From: Hsuehochloa calcarea
Lineage: Eukaryota > Streptophyta > Magnoliopsida > Poales > Poaceae
Length of the DNA stretch: 64,000 bases
Direction of reading: 5' to 3'
Assembly: GCA_036346395.1 (NCBI GenBank)
Contig: CM070613.1
Coordinates: forward strand, 21,446,818 to 21,510,817
Shown here: in pieces, positions 1 through 10,964 of the stretch
Layout: each line of letters starts with the position of its first letter
Position numbering within the stretch: the first letter of the stretch is position 1
Made by a program: the position numbers and the translations under genes
Notes under the pieces: generated by a model
The model's input: only the letters and a program-made list of their open reading frames with translations
The model's database searches: none
What the model was told of the DNA's origin: nothing

Positions 1-1447
1 CAAAGTGGGTTGCCAGAGGAGGGAGGATACTGAGGGAGGTGGCGCTGGGGCCGGAGCAGCATTGAGCCAAGAGGGGCTAGTGGCGGCCGGGGATGGACCG
101 GTTTGGCGGCCACAGCGGCGACGGCTGGAGGGAGGGGAGCACTTGACCAACAGGAGTAGTAGAGAGGGAGGGAGAGCTACCGAAATGCTGGAGGGAAGGG
201 GTGCCGAGGAGGTCGGCGATGGAGCCGAGGGCGGCGGGAGAGGAAGCTCGGTGACGGCGCTCCCGGGAGGCGGGCTGCGATCGTGGTCCGGGACGTTGCT
301 GCTGGGCTCCCGTGTCGGTGCTTGGACCGAGGCGACGGCGAGGCGGCGGTGGCGAGAGGGGCTCCGGCAGAGGGGAAAATGATTGGGGCTTTGGAGCTCT
401 TACCTGGGGAGAGGGCGGAGCAAGGCAGGGAGGAGGAGCAATGGCGCCGGGGCTATTTATAGCCAGGAGGGGAAGGGAGCCGGTGGAGGAGCTGACGTCG
501 GCGAATCTTGGCGGCATGGGCGTGGGCGTGGGCGCGGTATGGCACTGCAGAGTTGGTGTAGCAGACGGCATGGCGGGGGCGATGGGACGGTGCCGCAGGC
601 GTTGACGGGAGACGACGCGCCGCTCGGACCGGGGCTTCACCGCTTGGACCGGCGGATGCTTGCGCGCACGGACGGAGAGGACGGCGCTGACCGGGGCAGG
701 TGGAGCTGGTGGCGAGGTGATGACGTCGGTAGAGACGAGCGCAGGGGATGGGGCGGCGCTCGGCTAGGGCCCGATGGAGGCGTCGCGACAGAGGAGCAGG
801 TGGAGGCGGAGTCGGTGGAGGTGGGGGCGAGCACTGTAGGTGGGGAGGGGATGGAGCCGGGCCGGGAGAAGGCGGGCCGAGCGGAGGCGACTAAGGGGAG
901 AGGCGAAGCCGGGTGGAGACGGCGCTAGGGGCGATGCGGTCGAGGGGAGACGAAACAACGACGGCCACGAGAAGACGAAGCGGCGGAGGTGATGCGGCCG
1001 AGGCGGCGGGAAAATGGATAAGGGAGAGAGAGAGAGAGAGACAGGCGAGCGACACGGGCCATGGGGAGGGAAAGCGGCCGCGGGCTGGGCTGAGGTGAGA
1101 AAAGGAGGTGGGCCGGGAAACTGGGCTGGGCCAGTTCGGGCGGACCGAAAAAGCAGGCCGGGCTGATTTGGGAGGAAAAAGGAGATGGGGGAGAAAAATA
1201 AGTGGGCCAAGATTGAGAGGCTGGCCCAAAAATAAGGGGGCAATATTTTGGGAAGGGTCCAAAATCCAAAAAAGGATGAATTGAGTTTGAATTTTTGAAT
1301 TTGGAATTTGAGGACAGGTTTGAAATACAAACCCGAGTTTAGAGGAGGCTGGGAGTTTCTGGAATTTCAGACGACAAATCCAAATTTGAATGGAAATTGA
1401 AAACCCAAATGGAGGCACTATTTGCCATCCAAAAACGGGATGTCACA
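1..1447 (-). mobile_element. Gypsy-type LTR, partial (outer end at 1447)
   Basis: Read on the minus strand the block opens at 1447 with TGTGACATCCCG, a common start for grass gypsy-type LTRs, then becomes A/T-rich and, beyond about 1100, very GC-rich with a (GA)n run near 1024-1042. No gene-like reading frame is convincing; the long open frames follow from GC-rich low-complexity sequence. The block cuts off the copia gag that begins at 1448, so it inserted into, or was joined to, that element. The rest of the LTR or element lies left of the window, so solo versus full-length status cannot be told. Confidence 0.6.
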
Positions 1448-3371
1448 AAGAGGAACCACCAGTTCCCTGTGGAGGACGGCTACCACAATGTAAATCCTTC
1501 TTCTTGTAGCAGTGTCCTTGAACATGTTCATCCTTATTGTAGTAAGTGCAATGTAATCCCCTACCAACAAAGATTATCATTTGGTGAAAACACACCGGTG
1601 ATGGAGTGGTCATGTAGTGTGTCGGTTGGAAGAGCTACCAGAACCGAAAGAGACGACTGGAATGGCAGCAAACCCGCAACACGAAGGCAAATCTCCTTAA
1701 CTCGAATAGCTGCAAGGGCCTCTAACAAAGTCATACGAGGGTGTCGACAAGAATCGAGCACGAGTCCGCTTCATACTCATCCGAAAATGTGTCAAGAAGT
1801 TATAAATGCGACGAAGCTCCAGATGAGAGGCGACGACCGTGACTCAGATGATATCGACGACGACATGTCCATCCTTATTGCAGTAAGTGCAATGTAATCC
1901 CCTACCAACAGCAGCTGTCACTGGTGAAGACACGGCCGGTGATGGAGTGGCTGTAGCAGGTGTCGAAGCTGGAAGATCTACCAGAACCGAAAGAGATGAT
2001 TGGAATGGCAGCAAACCTGCAACACGAAGGCAAATCTCCTCAGCACGAATAGCTGCAAGGGCCTCTAACAAAGTCACACGAGGGTGTTGTGCCAGTAACT
2101 GAGCACGAGTCTGCTCATACTCAGCCCGAAGATGTGTCAAGAAGTCATAGATACGACGAAGATCTATATGAGACTGCTGACGCTGACAGCACTGACAAGT
2201 GTGGCAAACATTTGGTCCCAAAGAGTTAATCTGACACCATATCGCAGATAATTGGGCATAGAACTCGTCCACAGTGGCATCTCGCTGCTGTAGTGACTAC
2301 TCCTGACGCACAACAGAAAGATATAAGGAATCACCAGACGGCTCATAGCGGTTACGGATGTGTCCATATCAATGTCTTTGAAACCAAACCAACCACATCC
2401 CCGGTTAATTTCACCTTTATGCTAGCAACCAAAATAGCAGAGGCACGAGCATCCTCATCAATTCATGTCTTGTACGCAGCATACTGAGTCTGAAAAGTCT
2501 CCATAGCATCCTCAAAAGCATCAGCTGCCTCTTTATGAGCGTCTTTGGAAGTAGTATTTGGAAGCACAGGCTCAGCAGGTGAAGCAGGGTGAGGCGAACA
2601 AGGCAACTCGCCGGTAAGAAACTCCTAAAAGCGCTGGCCACACATGTGATGACGCATATGCTGAGACCAATCCTGATAATTGAGACCATCGAATATCACT
2701 GGGCAGCGAGGAACAGAAACAGTGCCTATTGGTAAGCGGCACTGGATGACACGGTGACCAAGGTAACAAAATCTAACAGGTGGTGCTGGACGGCACGGCG
2801 GTTAGAATGACATTGTTTTTCAGATCCGACTCAAAAGGCCGAAGCTTCGACCGAATCGGCCTTCAACCAAAACGATTCGGAAGGTCGAAGGCGCCCGACG
2901 GGGAACCCAACTTGTTCCCCGTAGCGGCGGTTCGGTCGAAGGTCGAAGCGCCCGCGGGGAACCCTAGTTGGTTCCCTAGCACCGGCGGCCTGGCGGAGCA
3001 ATGATAGCCCACGGCCACGGCCCCAAAGAGCGGCGACAGTCCCAGCGGCGCGGCAAGACTGGTGAGCGCGGCGACGCCGGCGATGACGACGAAGATAGCC
3101 TCGGTGGAGCAACAAGAACCCCAAAGAACGGCGCGACCCTGGCAGCAACGGTGACTCGTGCTCGGCAGCGGCTCGCAGCGGCGGCGTCCCGAGCGACCAC
3201 TGGCGAGACCGGCGTCGGTGAGACGGCAACAGTAGTTGGGCAGCGCGGCTTCAGATCGGCGACCGGCAACGACAAGCGGCGGTGGACGGCAGAGGATACG
3301 GGAAGGGTGGCGGCAGATGGCAGAAAAATCGGCGGCGGCAACTGTAAAACCCTAACCTCGCTCTGATACCA
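1448..3371 (-). pseudogene. Ty1-copia gag remnant
   Basis: This is decayed Gag of a minus-strand copia element. Reading from 3371 leftward there is a Pro/Ala-rich leader, then a gag-like core around 2760-2160 (for example YQDWSQHMRHHM) and a segment DEFYAQLSAIW at about 2270. It ends with a zinc knuckle near 1930-1890 (HCTYCNKDGHV). The frame is broken by stops and frameshifts near 2865, 2775 and 2300. Protease, integrase and RT are missing because the gypsy LTR interrupts at 1447. An identifiable primer site and LTR lie immediately upstream (3358-3478). Confidence 0.75.
1531..2089. repeat. Internal tandem duplication in copia gag (~340-bp period)
   Basis: Positions 1531-1745 repeat 1871-2089 in direct orientation. 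Shared stretches include AGTGCAATGTAATCCCC, CAGAACCGAAAGAGA and CTGCAAGGGCCTCTAAC. The left copy carries more damage; its zinc-knuckle second Cys reads Tyr near 1530. The duplication arose inside the dead gag and gives the remnant two knuckle regions. Confidence 0.8.
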
Positions 3372-3478
3372 TGTTATGAATTGCGTTTGTATTCAATATG
3401 AGGCCAATTGGCCAATATATATACAAGTACATGGGTTTTATATATGCAAAAAGCCCCTTATACAATACACATCTAACA
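3372..3478 (-). mobile_element. Short copia LTR with primer-binding site
   Basis: A 107-bp block starts TGTTATGAATTG and ends CATCTAACA, so its ends are TGTTA...TAACA. Directly inside it, at 3358-3371 on the minus strand, is TGGTATCAGAGCGAGG, the primer-binding site type matching initiator Met tRNA. That makes this the 5' LTR of the gag remnant to its left. The following GTGAT (3479-3483) may be the target duplication; the partner copy is lost. Confidence 0.75.
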
Positions 3479-3483
3479 GTGAT

Positions 3484-3928
3484 ATCAAAAGGATCTTATT
3501 TCCAATAGAAAGTTCAAGTCTTCTAGCAATAGAACAGCATGTTTATTTCATCTTAGACATATTACTCAAAAAGACGAAGTCCAACTCATGCACGCCAAAA
3601 ACTGGAGACCTGCAATTTCATACAGCATGTTAGCACCGGCTAAATTGTAGCACAAACTACATGATTATGTAGATGTTAGATTACTAGAGTAAAAATAATA
3701 GTGGACATGAAAAATCAAACGCAACAAATTAATACTTCTTGTTGCAAATATTTTAATTCCAACTTGTGCTACACATGAGAAGCAAAATTTGATCTTCTTT
3801 CAAACCTTCTGCAACTCAATAACTAAACAAATTGATAACGCCATGCGGAAGGTTCCTGAATATGGTATTTACAATAATATCACAAGTTGGACTCAAAATT
3901 TTGAATGTCATTAGGTCAGATTATAAAG
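3484..3928. other. A/T-rich intergenic stretch
   Basis: I see no gene, repeat terminus or structured element here. Short open frames have no recognisable content. Confidence 0.4.
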
Positions 3929-4145
3929 TAGTTCACAAAAATAAGTTGTTTTAGATATCGATACGGTCCCCCTAAAATACAACTTTAACCACTAATTATT
4001 ATTATAATATATTTATAAAACCCAATAAATTATAATATTTTGAATGTTTAACCTAAATATTTGAAAATATACTGATAAACCAAAGTTTCTAAAATTTAAG
4101 TGCACATATTTCAAAATGATTTGTTTTTGTGAACTCGAGGGAGTA
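3929..4145. mobile_element. Stowaway-like MITE (degraded)
   Basis: Termini are inverted: GTTCACAAAAATAA on the left against TTGTTTTTGTGAAC on the right. The right end finishes GAGGGAGTA, the Stowaway terminus with a TA target. The core (ACCACTAATTATT, AATATATTTATAAAA) recurs at 10100-10345 and in the MITE copies inside gene B, so these are one family. Confidence 0.65.
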
Positions 4146-4660
4146 GTTGCAACAAAAAAAATTACACTTCATATCCCCTCCGAGAAGAATTTATATTATT
4201 GAAAACTTTTTCACTTCTAACTCAAATATCATGTACCCTAGGAATCCCATAGAGACGCATGGAGTATCTACCTGGTAACACACGTATATATGAAGGCACA
4301 TACGTGCATACTAAATTGCCAATTGTAAAGAATCATAACTAGCTTCATCCACTGGGGACACAGGAGTGACATAAAGAGGGTACACACTAAGGATCTGTTT
4401 TGATACGTGGTATTTTTTTAATATAGTTTTTAGCAACAAAAAAAAAGTTACTATGATAAGTGTGTTTGTAAGTTATGCACTTTACATATACTTTTTCCAT
4501 CATCAGTAATCATCCTACAAGTTGAATTGTGAGGAGTGAAAAATAGGAGGGCAGAAAATATTTTTAAACTTTTTTTTGTAACTAAAAGTGGTTTGTACCA
4601 CAGCCATCCCCAAAACTAAATCATCAAAATTAGAGCATCTGTGTCCACAGTGTTCATACC
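4146..4660. other. A/T-rich 3' flank of gene A
   Basis: No gene is seen. The stretch lies downstream of gene A on the minus strand and may include its polyadenylation region. No further repeat ends were found apart from the target copy TTCATACC at 4653-4660. Confidence 0.4.
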
Positions 4661-4894
4661 CATGGATTGAAATACCGGCCGGTAACCGCCGGTAACCGGT
4701 TTACCGATGGGAGCCGGGATTTGAAATCCCGGCCGGTTTTTCCGGAGTTTGCAAATTCAAATTTCTAATTTCTAATTTCGATTGATTTTTAAGTAAAATT
4801 TAACGAAATTCGACCGGGAAAAACCGGTAACCGGCCAGTTACCGGTACCGGCCGCCGGCCGGTAACTGCGCCGGTACCGGTTTTTGAATCCCTG
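4661..4894. mobile_element. hAT-type MITE with perfect 8-bp target duplication
   Basis: A 234-bp element starts CATGGATTGAAA and ends TTTGAATCCCTG, giving imperfect inverted termini CA(T/G)GGATT(G/C)AAA. It is flanked on both sides by TTCATACC (4653-4660 and 4895-4902), an exact 8-bp duplication as expected for hAT transposition. The interior is rich in CCGG/ACCGGT palindromes. It ends about 20 bases from the stop codon of gene A, so it probably lies in that gene's 3' UTR. Confidence 0.85.
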
Positions 4895-4913
4895 TTCATA
4901 CCTCATCTACCAT

Positions 4914-6450
4914 CTAGCCTGCACGTCTTCCATTGAGCTTGTTAACGATTTCCACAATAGAAGGTCTCTTCTTCCGATCGATCTCCACACATTTTAGCCC
5001 TGTTTCAATGCATGTTTTAACTTGCTGGAGGCAATCTGCATCTAATGATGAGCAATTGGATGCAATGTGCTCATCTGTCCAATTCTGACGTACCTACAGA
5101 ATTGGAATTAGGATCATAAGTGATATAATACACAAACTAAATGTAACGTAAGGTTCTGAATAAAAAATATTTTCAATCTTTAAATTATTAAGTAATGTAG
5201 TCTTACATTCTCAATAAAGTTCCTTCCGGACCTGTCTTGGTTGTTGGGACAATTCTTCTCTCTTGTGGTGATCTCGATGATTAGCAGGCCTAGACTATAT
5301 ATGTCTGACTGGGTTGAGATTTCACCTCTGTACAGGTATTCTGGAGCCATATATCCACTGAATAGCATTAACATCAAGAGTTTCGTAAGCATTACCGAAC
5401 AAAAATCCGTAATTTACTTTATAATTAACAATGAAACGAGACAATCATATTTCACAACTTATGTTCGACTTACTATGCCCCCACCACATTTTGTGTGTTC
5501 ATACGCGTTTGTTCTTGACCGAAGAGTCTTGAGAGACCAAAATCCGCAATTTTTGGCTCCATGTTATCATCCAATAATATATTGTCAGGTTTAAGATCCA
5601 TGTGAACAATAGGGCTATCCAATTCCTTATGTAGGAAATGTAAACCCCGGCAGATCCCCTTAATTATTTTGAAGCGTGTGTCCCAATCAATTCTATGGGA
5701 TTTATCTGAAGAAGCAAAACATGGAATTAGGTAAGTATGTATTTCTTATAGCATACCAACCACACAACGAATATGGAGCACTAACAAACTTTCACTGACA
5801 ACATTTGAAATTTCTCCTGTCGACAATGTGCATCAATTATATAATCACCTTTTTCCATTTTATCTCAGTGTAAAAGTTAAAGCAATATATAGTTAATGTC
5901 CGAAGTAATCCAACTAGCATAAAAATTAAAAGTAACAGATAAAGAAAGGCAAATATGTCGGTTAGTGAATCATCATACCGAAAAGATACTTCTCGAGGCT
6001 ACCCTTCTGTACATATTCATAGCAAATCGAACTTTCGATTGTGTCTGCAAGAATATATCTCCCATTGTGCTCCACCACATTCTTTTGTGTTTCGTAACAG
6101 AAGTTGGTTAACTTTACAATATTTTCATGTTGAATCGCCATAAGATTGCAAACCTCATTTTGAAATTGTTTCTCAGGTGTCACTAGCGAATTTTCCCCAA
6201 GCTTCTTCACAGCAATCTCTTGCCCATCTTGAAGAATTCCCTGTAACCTCTCATAAACTATATATTAGCATGTTTTTTGATCAACTTGGAAAAGGCAGAA
6301 GATGTTAAGGCATAATCATACCTTATAAACCACGCCAAATGAACCGCTACCAATTTTTCGCTCATTGGAGAACCCATCCGTAATTTCACTTAAAAACCGT
6401 GACGGTAATTGCTTCGGTAATGTACTTAGAAGGCTCGGCTTGCTAGCCAT
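4914..6450 (-). CDS. Gene A: receptor-like cytoplasmic kinase, 5 coding exons
   Basis: A Ser/Thr protein kinase of the grass receptor-like kinase class. Exons by splice signal and phase: 6450-6322, 6240-5979, 5705-5474, 5357-5207 and 5093-4914 (TAG stop), about 328 residues. Visible in order: glycine loop GSGSFGVVYK, the Lys in EIAVKKL, a helix-C Glu in NEVCNL, EYVQKGSLEKYLF, catalytic loop HMDLKPDN (Asp kept, HRD Arg replaced by Met), ADFGLSRL, GYMAPEY and the subdomain XI Arg in KKRPS. The donor after 5474 follows GGGGCATA, slightly unusual, but phase is kept. Catalysis looks possible. No transmembrane segment or extracellular domain is visible, although an upstream exon could exist: a leader with a TATA-like box lies at 6968-7095, and the ATG at 6450 follows a possible acceptor. 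It ends soon after the kinase domain, unlike gene B. Confidence 0.82.
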
Positions 6451-6474
6451 CTCTGTTCATTTCAAGAAGTTATA

Positions 6475-6680
6475 GTTGTCAGCTACAGGGAATAAAATCC
6501 GGGCCGGTAACAACTTATAGATTGTTACAACTTCTCATTTACCGAAACGTTGTTTAATAACACAATACCAAACATACAGAAGCACCAAATGCGTTTTAAA
6601 AAGTCTTTAAAAAACATTTGAAAATAGCCATGTCCGAGCTACTACAACTCTAAAATCATTTGAAAATAACCATCTTCATT
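6475..6680. repeat. Duplicated upstream segment, copy 1
   Basis: About 200 bp also found at 7985-8170. Shared stretches include ACTTCTCATTTACCGAAACG, TTGTTTAATAACACAA and ACTACAACTCTAAAATCA. It lies between the first coding exon of gene A and its leader and appears to be part of a local segmental duplication of the kinase 5' region. Confidence 0.8.
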
Positions 6681-6777
6681 GGCTCCGCACTTGTATGCTG
6701 TAAATCCGAGCTACTCAGCGAAACAATCTGTAAGCTTTTCTAACGATTGGTAGGTTAGCTTCATTGGCTCCGCACTT
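6674..6777 (-). pseudogene. Kinase exon scraps (EPMKLTY..LEKLTDCF)
   Basis: Two overlapping pieces match the glycine-loop exon of gene C (36570-36640): GCTTCATTGGCTCCGCAC occurs at both ends of the stretch, and CAGCGAAACAATCTGTAAGC lies in the middle. Translated on the minus strand they give the region just before the glycine loop. They lie inside the 5' intron of gene A and are leftovers of an exon from a gene C-like paralogue. Confidence 0.65.
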
Positions 6778-6967
6778 ATAAAGAGAAATAGTACTTTATG
6801 AAGAGACAACACTATCCTACGCACCACATACAGTAAAGATCTGATGAGCTAATGCTACAGAGAGTATAGAACAAGGTTGTTAATTAATGAAGATTATGTG
6901 GTGATTAAACTTAACCAGGAAGCTGTTAAATCACATCTGAGAATAGAGCAGTTGTAAAGGCACCTAC

Positions 6968-7095
6968 CTGGAGAACAGGAGAAGAAGACCTGCAGAGCGA
7001 TGTATGTAGACGGGTTAAGAAAATGGGCAGCTTGGCCCGGGGAAGAAGGACGGAGTCCGGATCTGAGATTGACACATCGCAACCAGTTTAAATAG
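6968..7095 (-). promoter_or_regulatory. Gene A leader exon and TATA-like box
   Basis: On the minus strand a TATTTAAA box at about 7087-7094 is followed by a leader that ends CTCCAG before a GTAGGT donor at 6967. The same arrangement, near-identical over this stretch and its downstream flank, precedes gene C (37062-37195), with TATTTATA in place of TATTTAAA. Position and conservation suggest a non-coding first exon. The transcription start is inference. Confidence 0.55.
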
Positions 7096-7210
7096 CAAGA
7101 TTAATTTAAAAAAAGTTCAATTACACAGCAGACGAGATGATGCCTTTCATTTTAAAAAACTGACAACTTCCAAACCATTAAAGACCAAATCAGGTCTTTC
7201 GTTTCTAGAG

Positions 7211-7571
7211 GATTTTTTTAATTAATTAACCTATTTTTAAATTTATTTTTATTGCTAATCTCTTACAAAATTTATTTCTAATTATGATAATTTTAGTCAC
7301 ACCAACACCCGTGGGGTGACAAAACAACATTGCACGCTAACACTATCTTATCATGCCACCATCATGAGCGTGATAAATGTTGTTGATCACACCACCACAA
7401 GTGGTATGACAAAAATGCTATTTATTTGGACTTATCCTGTGACGTGATAATATTATTTTATCACGCTATGGGTGGTGGCATGACAAAAAAAGGTTAGAAT
7501 TAGAAATAAAGTTTCGAGAGGTTAACAATAAAAATAAATGAAAAGGTAGGTTAATTAATTAAAAAAAGTTC
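7211..7571. mobile_element. Mutator-type MITE with 9-bp target duplication
   Basis: A 361-bp element with long inverted termini (TTTTTTTAATTAATTAACCTA on the left; its complement ends on the right at 7571). Flanks are TTTCTAGAG (7202-7210) and TTTCTACAG (7572-7580), a 9-bp duplication with one mismatch, which points to a MULE-derived MITE. The interior has repeated TGATCACNCCAC / GTGGNGTGAT motifs. Relatives lie at 10965-11345, 11671-11870 and 34683-35133. Confidence 0.8.
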
Positions 7572-7984
7572 TTTCTACAGACCTAGCATTAATTTAATTT
7601 CTTGGTACGCGCCAACCTTGCTACTATAATACAGGACAAAAATAATTTAAAAAAGGCCTTGAGGTTGAGGATAGATTTTTTTGTGTAACAGCTGGTGACA
7701 ATAAATACTCCAGCCAATACCGGATCGTTTTTTTTAATTTGTGATGAAGTTATTTGATAGAAATAAAAGAATATTTTAAATTTGTGAAAACCAGTCTGAC
7801 TAGCGTACTGGTGAAATTTACATTTCTTATGTTGTCCTGGATGGATACTCAAATCAAATTTCAAAATCCACAAAAAAAAAAAAACTTGATCCAGTCCACG
7901 TCGAGTCTATATCCACTTGTCCCTTCAACCTCCAGATCTCATCCATCAAGCTACATGGATTATTCCTCTAATAAAACAGTTATT

Positions 7985-8400
7985 GTTGTCAGCTACAACT
8001 TCTAGATTATTACAACTTCTCATTTACCGAAACGTTGTTTAATAACACAAGACTAAACATACAGAAACACCAAATGCATTTAAAAAAGCTTTTTTTTATA
8101 AAAAAAATAGCCATGTCCCTAAAATCCGAGGTACTACAACTCTAAAATCATTTGAAAATAACCATCTTCTTAAAAGCACTAACCTGGAGAAGAACACTTC
8201 CGGGATCCTAGCTGGGATGCGAGAGCAACCAAAGGGGGCAGGGTCTGAGGTTCTGAGATGAAAATGGTTGTGTGGTGCATATATGGAGCAACCCAACTAG
8301 ATCTCGATGGGGCAAACAAAGTTTAGTTGACTTGACTCTAGCCTAAGATGCCCAATGAGTAGTTGCTGGCTTTGTTCATCACGATTGACAGCAAACCGTA
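7985..8400 (-). pseudogene. Orphan kinase leader (duplicated 5' segment, copy 2)
   Basis: Positions 7985-8170 repeat 6475-6680. On the minus strand the block just right of it ends CTTCTCCAG before a GTTAGTGC donor at 8183, the same junction style as the leaders of genes A, B and C. No kinase body follows that is not already assigned to gene A. It is either an alternative first exon of gene A or a leftover of a deleted paralogue. Confidence 0.5.
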
Positions 8401-8467
8401 TACACAGCCACCTCGAAAGATTAATTAAGTCCTCCCTTGACCGGACAATGGTTTCACATATTGTGCA

Positions 8468-9373
8468 TTTGAAGTGTAATCGGCACAGTACGGTCTAAAT
8501 ACGGCATGACACGATACGTGGTGGACCGGGTCGGTACGGCACGAACGGCGGGCCGAGCTGATCTTGAGAATACGGTCCGTTGGGCGGCACGGCACAACAC
8601 GGTCAGTTTCGGCCGTGCTTGGGCCAGCGCGGCACGAAATAGACCAAACCTTCCCGGTACAGCATAATTCGTACCTCGGCCTGGCCCAATCCAATCACTC
8701 CTCCGCATCGGCCTGGCCCAACTAATCACCCTCTCGCTACCCGGTCTGACCTAACATCCCTCCTGGCATCCCCCAACCCCCATCTCCAACCATTTTCCCG
8801 AGCCCAGCCTCCCAAATTCTCAATCCCTAATCACATTCGCTGATTCCCCTCCCTCCAACTCCAACCGCCTCCCTCCTCACGCGCCACCGATCGCCGTCCT
8901 TCCTCCCCACGAACTGCTGGCCGCCCCCTCCCCCTCCCTCCCTCTCCTCTCCTCCCCACGAGCCACCGCCCTCCACCCTCCCTCCAGCCACCTCCTCATT
9001 GCCGTCCTTCTCACCCCCTTCCCAAGCATGCGGTGCGCCCGAGGTGGGCAAAGTTCTTCATCGGCGTCCAAGAGGAGGAGGCTATGGCGAGGGGGAGCAG
9101 GCGTAGATGACGCACTGGTGTCTTTATTTTTCTAGGCGACGGCGACGGCTGTCGTCTTCCAAGCGTTTATAATTACTTAGGGCTGAGCTTGGGCCGCACA
9201 ACACGATCTCGACACGGCGGACTTTGGGTTGTGTCTGGGTCTGGCCAAAAGCAAGGTGGGCCGGCACGGCACGGCACGGAGGGTGGCCGGACTGAGCCAG
9301 CACGGCACGACGCGGCCCGAAGCACGACGGGTCCGGGCCGTGTCGGCATGGTCCGGCCCAATGCCCACCACTA
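8468..9373. mobile_element. Non-autonomous hAT-like element, GC-rich
   Basis: The right end CCCACCACTA and the degraded left end are flanked by identical ATTGTGCA (8460-8467 and 9374-9381), an 8-bp duplication. Both ends are packed with GGCACGGC/GCCGTGCC repeats in opposite orientation, and the centre (8750-9180) is a pyrimidine-rich strand with CCTCC runs. A shorter relative is at 33033-33487. No transposase is encoded; the long open frames are compositional. Confidence 0.75.
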
Positions 9374-9381
9374 ATTGTGCA

Positions 9382-10099
9382 TCTTACAAATTCCTTCGTT
9401 GTTTCTGTGCTTTGGTGACGGAAATCAGTTTAATCCATTAAATTCTAGGTAAACACGGGTAATTTGAAAGCTTGTACCTATGTGACAACCATTTTGATCA
9501 CTTGCAAACTTGTGTACCGAATTTTTCTAAGCAAGGGCAAGGTTTTCATGACATGGCTTCTATTGCCATGTTTTGTTGGAGGAATAACCTATGCCTATTG
9601 CATGTGGATATAGACTCGATGTGGACTCGATCATGTTTTCGTGGATTTGGATTTGATTTTGAAATTTGAATTGAATATCAATCCATGACAAAATAAGAAG
9701 TGTAGATTCCACCGGTACACAAGTCAGATGGATTTCTCACAAATAAAAAACTTCGTTCACCAAATGGTCAGTGTGGTCCCTAAAGTTTATTTTTTGGGGC
9801 CAAATACGTCATTTTTCCTACATGTCTTGCCACCCCCAACATGCTGACTCATCGCCCATTTGGTGAAACTTTAGGGACCAAATTGACCATTGACCCTTTA
9901 TTTTATTTTTTTTGCAAATCAATTCATCAGGAATAAAAAAATATTGATCCGATCTGCATGCTTATTGGCTGAAGTATATTTTTTTACATAAAGGCATTTG
10001 GGTGATGTAGTTAATTTGTCACCTGTCATCCATGCTTGACTTCAAGTCCTTTTTTGAATGAAACAAATGTATGATACTTCACCCGATCACCAGAGAATG
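9382..10099. other. Intergenic, with inverted repeat at about 9755-9900
   Basis: GGTCAGTGTGGTCCCTAAAG at about 9764 faces CTTTAGGGACCAAATTGACC at about 9870, forming an imperfect inverted repeat around a short spacer. This may be a small MITE; no target duplication was identified. The rest shows no gene. Confidence 0.4.
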
Positions 10100-10345
10100 T
10101 CGTTTTTGGTTATTGATGTGGTCTCCAAAACGTAACACTGACCACTAATTAATTTTTTTTGTAATATATTTATAAAATCAAATAAAATTATACTTTTATA
10201 TATAAAAAATTGAGACAAACATATACTTACCATTTTCATGAGTTCAATCTAAATATTAAAAAATATATTGATAACCAAAATTATGAAAATTTGGATGCAC
10301 TAACCTTAAAACGATATTCTTTTATGACAGGAGAAACTACCACTA
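10100..10345. mobile_element. Stowaway-like MITE remnant
   Basis: Core motifs ACCACTAATTAATT, AATATATTTATAAAAT and GATATTCTTTTATGAC match the MITE at 3929-4145 and the copies in gene B. The terminal GGAGGGAG is damaged (AGGAGAAAC). It is identified by similarity within the window, not by clean ends. Confidence 0.55.
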
Positions 10346-10964
10346 TTAGGGTGTACCTTGGAATTAATTTAATGCTTGGTTTCAAAGAGAAAAAACAAAA
10401 CATGCACGGGTGTTTATTGGTCTGGAAGTTGTCGAGCATCGCATGCTTGGAGCCCGGGAGTCATGTCAGTTTTTCAAATCAAATAGATCATCTTGTGTGC
10501 CGTGTAATTAAACCTTTTTTAATTAATCGAGCCATTTAACTTTTTTCGATTATGTTGACAACCACTTACATATCCGGCCACTACAACCAGACGATGGTAG
10601 ACAACCCAAGTTCAAGCCAGCAAAAACGACAATACAGACATAGAGTTTGATGAAAAACGAAACTGGAAAGAAAGAGCAGATCGAATAAGCTAAATGACCG
10701 AACTACCGAAATTATGAACGCCAAGAGGGCTTCCATCAGGGCTAGTCCATTTAGTGCTTGGCCTACCAGCATCTGTCAAAAAATGACGCACCTCCCAGCC
10801 TTCAATTCGGGATATAAAGTTTTAGCTCGAAGATACTTGTTTCTTAACAGTTGCTGACACGCTCCGTCTTCGTTATGAATTCTGATAAGCTATTTAAATA
10901 AAAGGCTAATGTTCTTCTTCTTCTTTTTTCCATGTCTTAGTACCCCCTAGCTAGACCACCCTGA
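10346..10964. other. Intergenic, nothing recognised
   Basis: I see no coding similarity, terminal repeats or RNA gene. A TTC-rich run at about 10913-10925 is simple sequence. Confidence 0.35.

Noticed and set aside
5..928. Long overlapping open frames on both strands in the GC-rich left end
   Set aside because: They are Arg/Gly/Pro low-complexity products of GC-rich LTR sequence, with no domain and similar openness in several frames.
8827..9071. Glu/Gly-rich frames at the centre of the hAT-like element
   Set aside because: They translate a CCTCC-rich tract and have no family features; the interval is bounded by transposon ends and a target duplication.
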